A stretch of 18,186 bases of DNA from Bacillota bacterium. Lineage in GTDB: Bacteria; Bacillota_A; Clostridia; DSM-8532. The notes beneath the pieces are model-generated. The model saw only the letters and a list, made by a program, of their open reading frames with translations, searched no databases and was not told the DNA's origin. Numbering within the stretch: position 1 is the first letter of the stretch; each line of letters begins with the position of its first letter. A program made the translations under genes and the position numbers. Location of the stretch: contig JAFADM010000371.1 in NCBI GenBank assembly GCA_023424865.1, positions 1 through 18,186 of the forward strand, read 5' to 3'. Positions 14,806 to 18,186 of this stretch are shown here, piece by piece.

Positions 14806-16356
14806 ATGAAAACCATCTTACAAAAAATTATTGCAGCAGTGTTGCTGGTGTCTGTTATCTTCACCATGCCTGTAAAAGCTCTGGCTGCCGAAGGCTCCAT
14901 GGGCTATGAAGGCGGCATTTCAACGGTAAACAGCCAAAAATCCAAGGTTGGAACCGGTGAGTATTATTATTCGGAAATGACATTTATTACTGGGGTCCCC
15001 ATCTTATTGACCGGTTCCCTTACCATAAAAAAGCAGGAGAAAAGCGGAACGGTACAATCCACCTATACCTACCGGCTTACCAGCCCCGACAATAAAATTA
15101 CCCTTACCCGGGTCCTTCAGCTGGACACCACCGTGGTAACCGACGCCAACGGCCAGATTACCGAGTCCACCAATGTGAGAAATCTTACCATTCCTTCCGA
15201 GACCATTATCGTTGGCAACGTGCCTTATACTCTGTCAAGCTACCAGTTTACCCGTTCCATGCTCACAGACCCCCAGCCTGCTATTAAATACAGTGCAGGG
15301 GAATTTAAAGGTACAAAGGTTTATTTGGTTAACGGCAATAATGCCGATACGGTAACGGTAACCTATACGGGTGAGATTTACTCTTATGACCAGTACTGGA
15401 GCGCCACACAAACCCAGCTGGTTAATGTCATGCTGGAGAGCAAGACCGGAAGCACAACTCCTGTAACAAATTGGGGTGGCTCTGTGAATCTCGTTCTTTC
15501 AAGCACCCGCAAGCTTCAAATGGTTTATGCTGAAAATGAGCCCGACCAAATAAGCTTTGACGGCGGCTACCGAACCGTAGGCTGGACGGAATCCACACTG
15601 GATTACACCGCCCGTTTGCCTGAATTTGATAAGAACAGCAAGCCCACCAATATTATAAAAACCTATACGGGCAGGCATACTGAAGAAACTGCCCCCCAAT
15701 ACGCCCGTCTGACGGTGCCGGATTTAAAGCACCTTAAGGGGCACTCCAACGAAGCGGTTATTTCCAGCCTGTTTGGCCTTGGGGTTATTCCCGGAACCGG
15801 CACGGACTATAATGCCAACAAATATGTGACACGGCGTGAATTTGTGGTTATGCTGATCAATGCCCTTAAGGATATACCGGAGGATACGGATGTCCGCAGA
15901 GCCACTACCACTACTTCTACCCGTTCCAGAACCAAAGTCGAGGAGGTTTCACCCTTCCTGGATGTGGCAATTGAGGATCCCGGCTACGCTCAAATAAAAG
16001 CGGCCTATGACAAAGGCATTGTTCAGGGGGTAGGGCGCTCCTATTTCAGACCCGATGCGTATATTACCAATGCGGAGGCCATATTTATGATTGTATCCTC
16101 CCTCGGCCTTCAGAAGCTGGCACCTTTTCCTTACGGTGCAACAGCCTTCCCTGATAATGACGCGATTCCTTCCTTTGCACGAAATGCCGCTTCGGTTGCC
16201 AGTACCCTGGGAATTTACGCAGGGGATGCCAGAGGCTATTTCAACGCAAGCAGCAGGATAACCAATAACGATTCAGCTACCTTGCTCTACAATGTTATCC
16301 GGTACATGGGCGACGAGCTTTTAAAGGATTACAGAGACAGAATGCTTCTCTATTAA
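14806..16356 (+). CDS. Secreted protein with C-terminal SLH domains
   Basis: A 516-aa exported protein starting with a clear signal peptide, MKTILQKIIAAVLLVSVIFT then MPVKALA, cleaved before AEGS. The middle 30-305 region is beta-rich, without a recognised domain (LTIKKQEKSGTVQSTYTYRL; VYLVNGNNADTVTVTYTGEI). Three SLH repeats form the C-terminus, at about residues 320-365 (GLGVIPGTG...YVTRREFVVMLINAL), 385-440 (FLDVAIEDPGYAQIKAAYDKG...YFRPDAYITNAEAIFMI), and 447-505 (FPDNDAIPSFARNAASVAST...YFNASSRITNNDSATLLYNV). A Thr/Ser/Arg-rich linker (RATTTTSTRSRTKVEE) sits between the first and second. The binding site is GGTAGG (14795-14800). SLH at the C-terminus here and at the N-terminus in the neighbour suggests different wall-anchoring orientation. 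Function unknown. Confidence 0.88.
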   Translation: MKTILQKIIAAVLLVSVIFTMPVKALAAEGSMGYEGGISTVNSQKSKVGTGEYYYSEMTFITGVPILLTGSLTIKKQEKSGTVQSTYTYRLTSPDNKITLTRVLQLDTTVVTDANGQITESTNVRNLTIPSETIIVGNVPYTLSSYQFTRSMLTDPQPAIKYSAGEFKGTKVYLVNGNNADTVTVTYTGEIYSYDQYWSATQTQLVNVMLESKTGSTTPVTNWGGSVNLVLSSTRKLQMVYAENEPDQISFDGGYRTVGWTESTLDYTARLPEFDKNSKPTNIIKTYTGRHTEETAPQYARLTVPDLKHLKGHSNEAVISSLFGLGVIPGTGTDYNANKYVTRREFVVMLINALKDIPEDTDVRRATTTTSTRSRTKVEEVSPFLDVAIEDPGYAQIKAAYDKGIVQGVGRSYFRPDAYITNAEAIFMIVSSLGLQKLAPFPYGATAFPDNDAIPSFARNAASVASTLGIYAGDARGYFNASSRITNNDSATLLYNVIRYMGDELLKDYRDRMLLY

Positions 16357-16579
16357 ACAGAAAAATCATTTTGCCTCTTCTTCCTCCTATGGCCTTGATT
16401 TGTAATTTGAAAGGCGAGGGCCTTGCTCCAGCGCTTAATTAAGTTAAATTTATGAATCAAAGTTCTATGAGAAAAGTCTTGCTTAATGCGAATTAATGCG
16501 CATCTTCAGAGTAAAGGCAAAAGGGAACCTGAGAACGAAAAACCGGGAACGGGCGTATAAGCCGGAAAGGAAACAAGGA
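16357..16579. other. Intergenic region before the S41 protease gene
   Basis: 223 bases, AT-rich in the middle. A 5-bp stem (GCCTT near 16393, AAGGC near 16412) has no T-run and is not a convincing terminator. TTGCTT and TAAT motifs near 16480-16498 are possible promoter parts but badly spaced. The frame of the protease is open back to an ATG at 16496, which has no ribosome binding site. Confidence 0.4.
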
Positions 16580-18049
16580 ATGAAACGGTTTAAGGCAATA
16601 ACAGGCCTGGCACTGGCCTTTATAATGTTTTTCAGTGGAATGACAGGCTCTTTTGCAGTGAATTACGGCGATTATTTGGACACCATGATGAAATTCTACA
16701 GTGAGCAATATTATAAGGCCATTCCGGAGGAAGTTTTTCTTAAAGGGGCTTTAAGGGGAATGCTCAATGAGCTGGATCCTTACTCCGAATTTTACGATAA
16801 GGAAGAGTACCTGGCCCTTTCCAACTCTATGGGCGGTAATTTCTCAGGCATCGGGGCGGTATTGGAGCCCCATGAGGACGGTATCCGTATTGTGGATGTT
16901 TATGAGAATTCACCGGCAGAAAAGGCGGGAGTTCAGGATGGAGATATTATCCTTAAAATAGAAGATAAGGCAACAAAAGGGATGACTGCCGAGCTAGCCG
17001 CATCCCTCATTCGGGGAGAAGAGGGCACAGGCGTTACTCTCACCATTTACCGTCAGGGCGCGTACAAGGTTATTCCAATAAAGAGAGGCAGCGTGATTGT
17101 CAATCCTGTTCAATACCGGATTGAGGAGAACTTTGCCTACATTCGCATTGACAGCTTTAATAACTATACGGCGCAGTATTTTGAAGAAGCTATGGACAAG
17201 GTTGATGAAAAAGGCCTTAAGCGCATTATGCTGGATTTGAGAGGCAATCCCGGAGGCTATGTGCCCCAGGCTGTTGCGGTAGCGTCCCGCCTCATGCAGC
17301 CCGGCATTGTAAGCACCCTTCGCTTCCGTTCACAAAATAATGCGGATTACCAATACGTGAATTATGATAAAAATCCTACCTATATACTGGCCATACTGAC
17401 AGATGAAAACACCGCGAGCGCCTCTGAAATCCTCACCGGTGCATTGGAGGACGTGGGAATCGGTGTTGTCATTGGGGGCGAAACTTATGGTAAGGGTGTG
17501 GTTCAGTCCTTTTTCCCAGTTCTCACGCCTGAGGCCTATGAACGTTATTTTGGAAGCTATGTGGGGGATGTTAAGAATAAGCCCAATACGCTTTTGAATT
17601 ATGCCCTTTTAGCACCGGATGCAGATCTTCTGGGAGTTGCTAAAATTACGTCCGCCTTTTACATTACGCCCAAGGGCAGAACCATTGACGGCGAGGGCTT
17701 AAAGCCAAGGTATGAAACCGAACCGAAAACCCTTGTCAATGGTATGGATTTATCTGCCGTAGATTTTTTATACGGACCGGACAGCGATCTTCAGAGCTAC
17801 AGTCCCGAGGTTTACGCTGCCGAGCAAATTCTTAAGGCTGCAGGGTATCTTGACGAGGCGCCAAATAAATTGTTTGACCAGGCCACGTTCAATGCCGTAA
17901 AATCCTATCAGGGGGCAAAAGGACTTCCGGTTACCGGAAAGCTTGATAAGGATACCCGGAAATCCCTGAATGAAACCCTCAATAGCCTCAGAAATGCCAA
18001 TGATCCGCCGTATAAGGAAGCCCTTAGCCTGTTTGGGCTTTTGAAATAA
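16580..18049 (+). CDS. S41-family (CtpA/Tsp-type) secreted C-terminal processing protease with PDZ and peptidoglycan-binding domains
   Basis: A 489-aa serine protease acting outside the membrane. ATG 16580 is preceded by AAAGG nine bases upstream and starts a signal or anchor sequence, MKRFKAITGLALAFIMFF then SGMTGSFA. The helical cap segment (LRGMLNELDPYSEFYDKEEY) leads to a PDZ domain at about residues 85-165 (GAVLEPHEDGIRIVDV, ENSPAEKAGVQDGDIILKI). The S41 core follows, with LDLRGNPGG and the catalytic Ser280 (TASASE) and Lys305 (GETYGKG), spaced 25 residues apart as in E. coli Tsp. The last ~65 residues (from ~415) form a PG_binding_1 domain (FDQATFNAVKSYQGAKGLPV...LDKDTRKSL), tethering it to the wall. 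Placement behind two SLH genes suggests surface-protein processing, but substrates are unknown; sporulation or muropeptide roles are alternatives. Confidence 0.93.
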   Translation: MKRFKAITGLALAFIMFFSGMTGSFAVNYGDYLDTMMKFYSEQYYKAIPEEVFLKGALRGMLNELDPYSEFYDKEEYLALSNSMGGNFSGIGAVLEPHEDGIRIVDVYENSPAEKAGVQDGDIILKIEDKATKGMTAELAASLIRGEEGTGVTLTIYRQGAYKVIPIKRGSVIVNPVQYRIEENFAYIRIDSFNNYTAQYFEEAMDKVDEKGLKRIMLDLRGNPGGYVPQAVAVASRLMQPGIVSTLRFRSQNNADYQYVNYDKNPTYILAILTDENTASASEILTGALEDVGIGVVIGGETYGKGVVQSFFPVLTPEAYERYFGSYVGDVKNKPNTLLNYALLAPDADLLGVAKITSAFYITPKGRTIDGEGLKPRYETEPKTLVNGMDLSAVDFLYGPDSDLQSYSPEVYAAEQILKAAGYLDEAPNKLFDQATFNAVKSYQGAKGLPVTGKLDKDTRKSLNETLNSLRNANDPPYKEALSLFGLLK

Positions 18050-18107
18050 GGCTCGGTCTCAAAGGGTGCATCATTGGAGCGTCTACAAAGGAGAAAGTCC
18101 ATAGCCC

Positions 18108-18186
18108 ATGAAGGACGGAAAAAAGCCAAGACCCATAAGATCCTTTTTTATAAAGCTTATTAGTTTTCTCTTATTCCTGCTTCTCA
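18108..18186 (+). CDS. N-terminus of a membrane or secreted protein, 3' partial
   Basis: ATG 18108 opens a frame to the window end: MKDGKKPRPIRSFFIKLISF followed by LLFLLL, a basic N-terminus and the start of a hydrophobic helix. A TAG lies just upstream in frame, so this is the first possible start. AAAGGAG at 18087-18093 is a good binding site but 14 bases away, longer than usual. It may be co-transcribed with the S41 protease (58 bases apart). No family can be assigned from 26 residues. Confidence 0.6.
   Translation, partial: MKDGKKPRPIRSFFIKLISFLLFLLL

Overview
The window reads as chromosomal DNA of a Gram-positive (Bacillota, probably clostridial) bacterium. The signs are AGGAGG-type ribosome binding sites before almost every gene, several TTG starts, two secreted proteins with S-layer homology (SLH) domains, a lipoprotein solute-binding protein, and sigma-A-like promoters. 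Most genes lie on the + strand; two lie on the - strand. I see no rRNA, tRNA, CRISPR array, transposase or phage gene.

Region 1 (1-5855) looks like a carbohydrate-catabolism operon: an FAD-dependent oxidoreductase with a C-terminal discoidin-like part (cut by the window start), a GH78-type alpha-L-rhamnosidase, a NodB-type polysaccharide deacetylase and an alpha/beta-hydrolase esterase, closed by a good intrinsic terminator. None of the three complete proteins has a signal peptide, so they probably act on imported, rhamnose-containing, acetylated oligosaccharides in the cytoplasm. The rhamnosidase gene is bracketed by two imperfect direct-repeat copies of an oxidoreductase-3'-end / deacetylase-5'-end junction. 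The upstream copy carries a dead deacetylase start and the downstream copy a dead oxidoreductase end. This is a scar of module duplication followed by deletion.

Region 2 (5867-7462) holds a divergent HxlR regulator / PPOX-family flavoprotein pair and a convergent nucleotidyltransferase-like gene.

Region 3 (7523-9069) starts with a near-consensus promoter. It fires directly into an ~87-nt leader that recurs, about 70% identical, before the second SLH gene at 14695. Behind it come a 41-codon membrane-peptide ORF, a CvpA-family membrane protein and a small unknown protein.

Region 4 (9108-11623) is a polar amino-acid ABC importer (lipoprotein, permease, ATPase). A perfect 13-bp hairpin separates the binding protein from the permease.

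Region 5 (11713-18186) is a cell-envelope cluster: a large SLH protein, a second SLH protein with the recurrent leader, a CtpA-type S41 protease with PDZ and peptidoglycan-binding domains, and the start of another membrane or secreted protein.

The two observations I rate highest are the recurrent structured leader (7559-7645 and 14695-14780) and the reciprocal gene-remnant scars around the rhamnosidase. I could not assign the leader to any riboswitch class I know.
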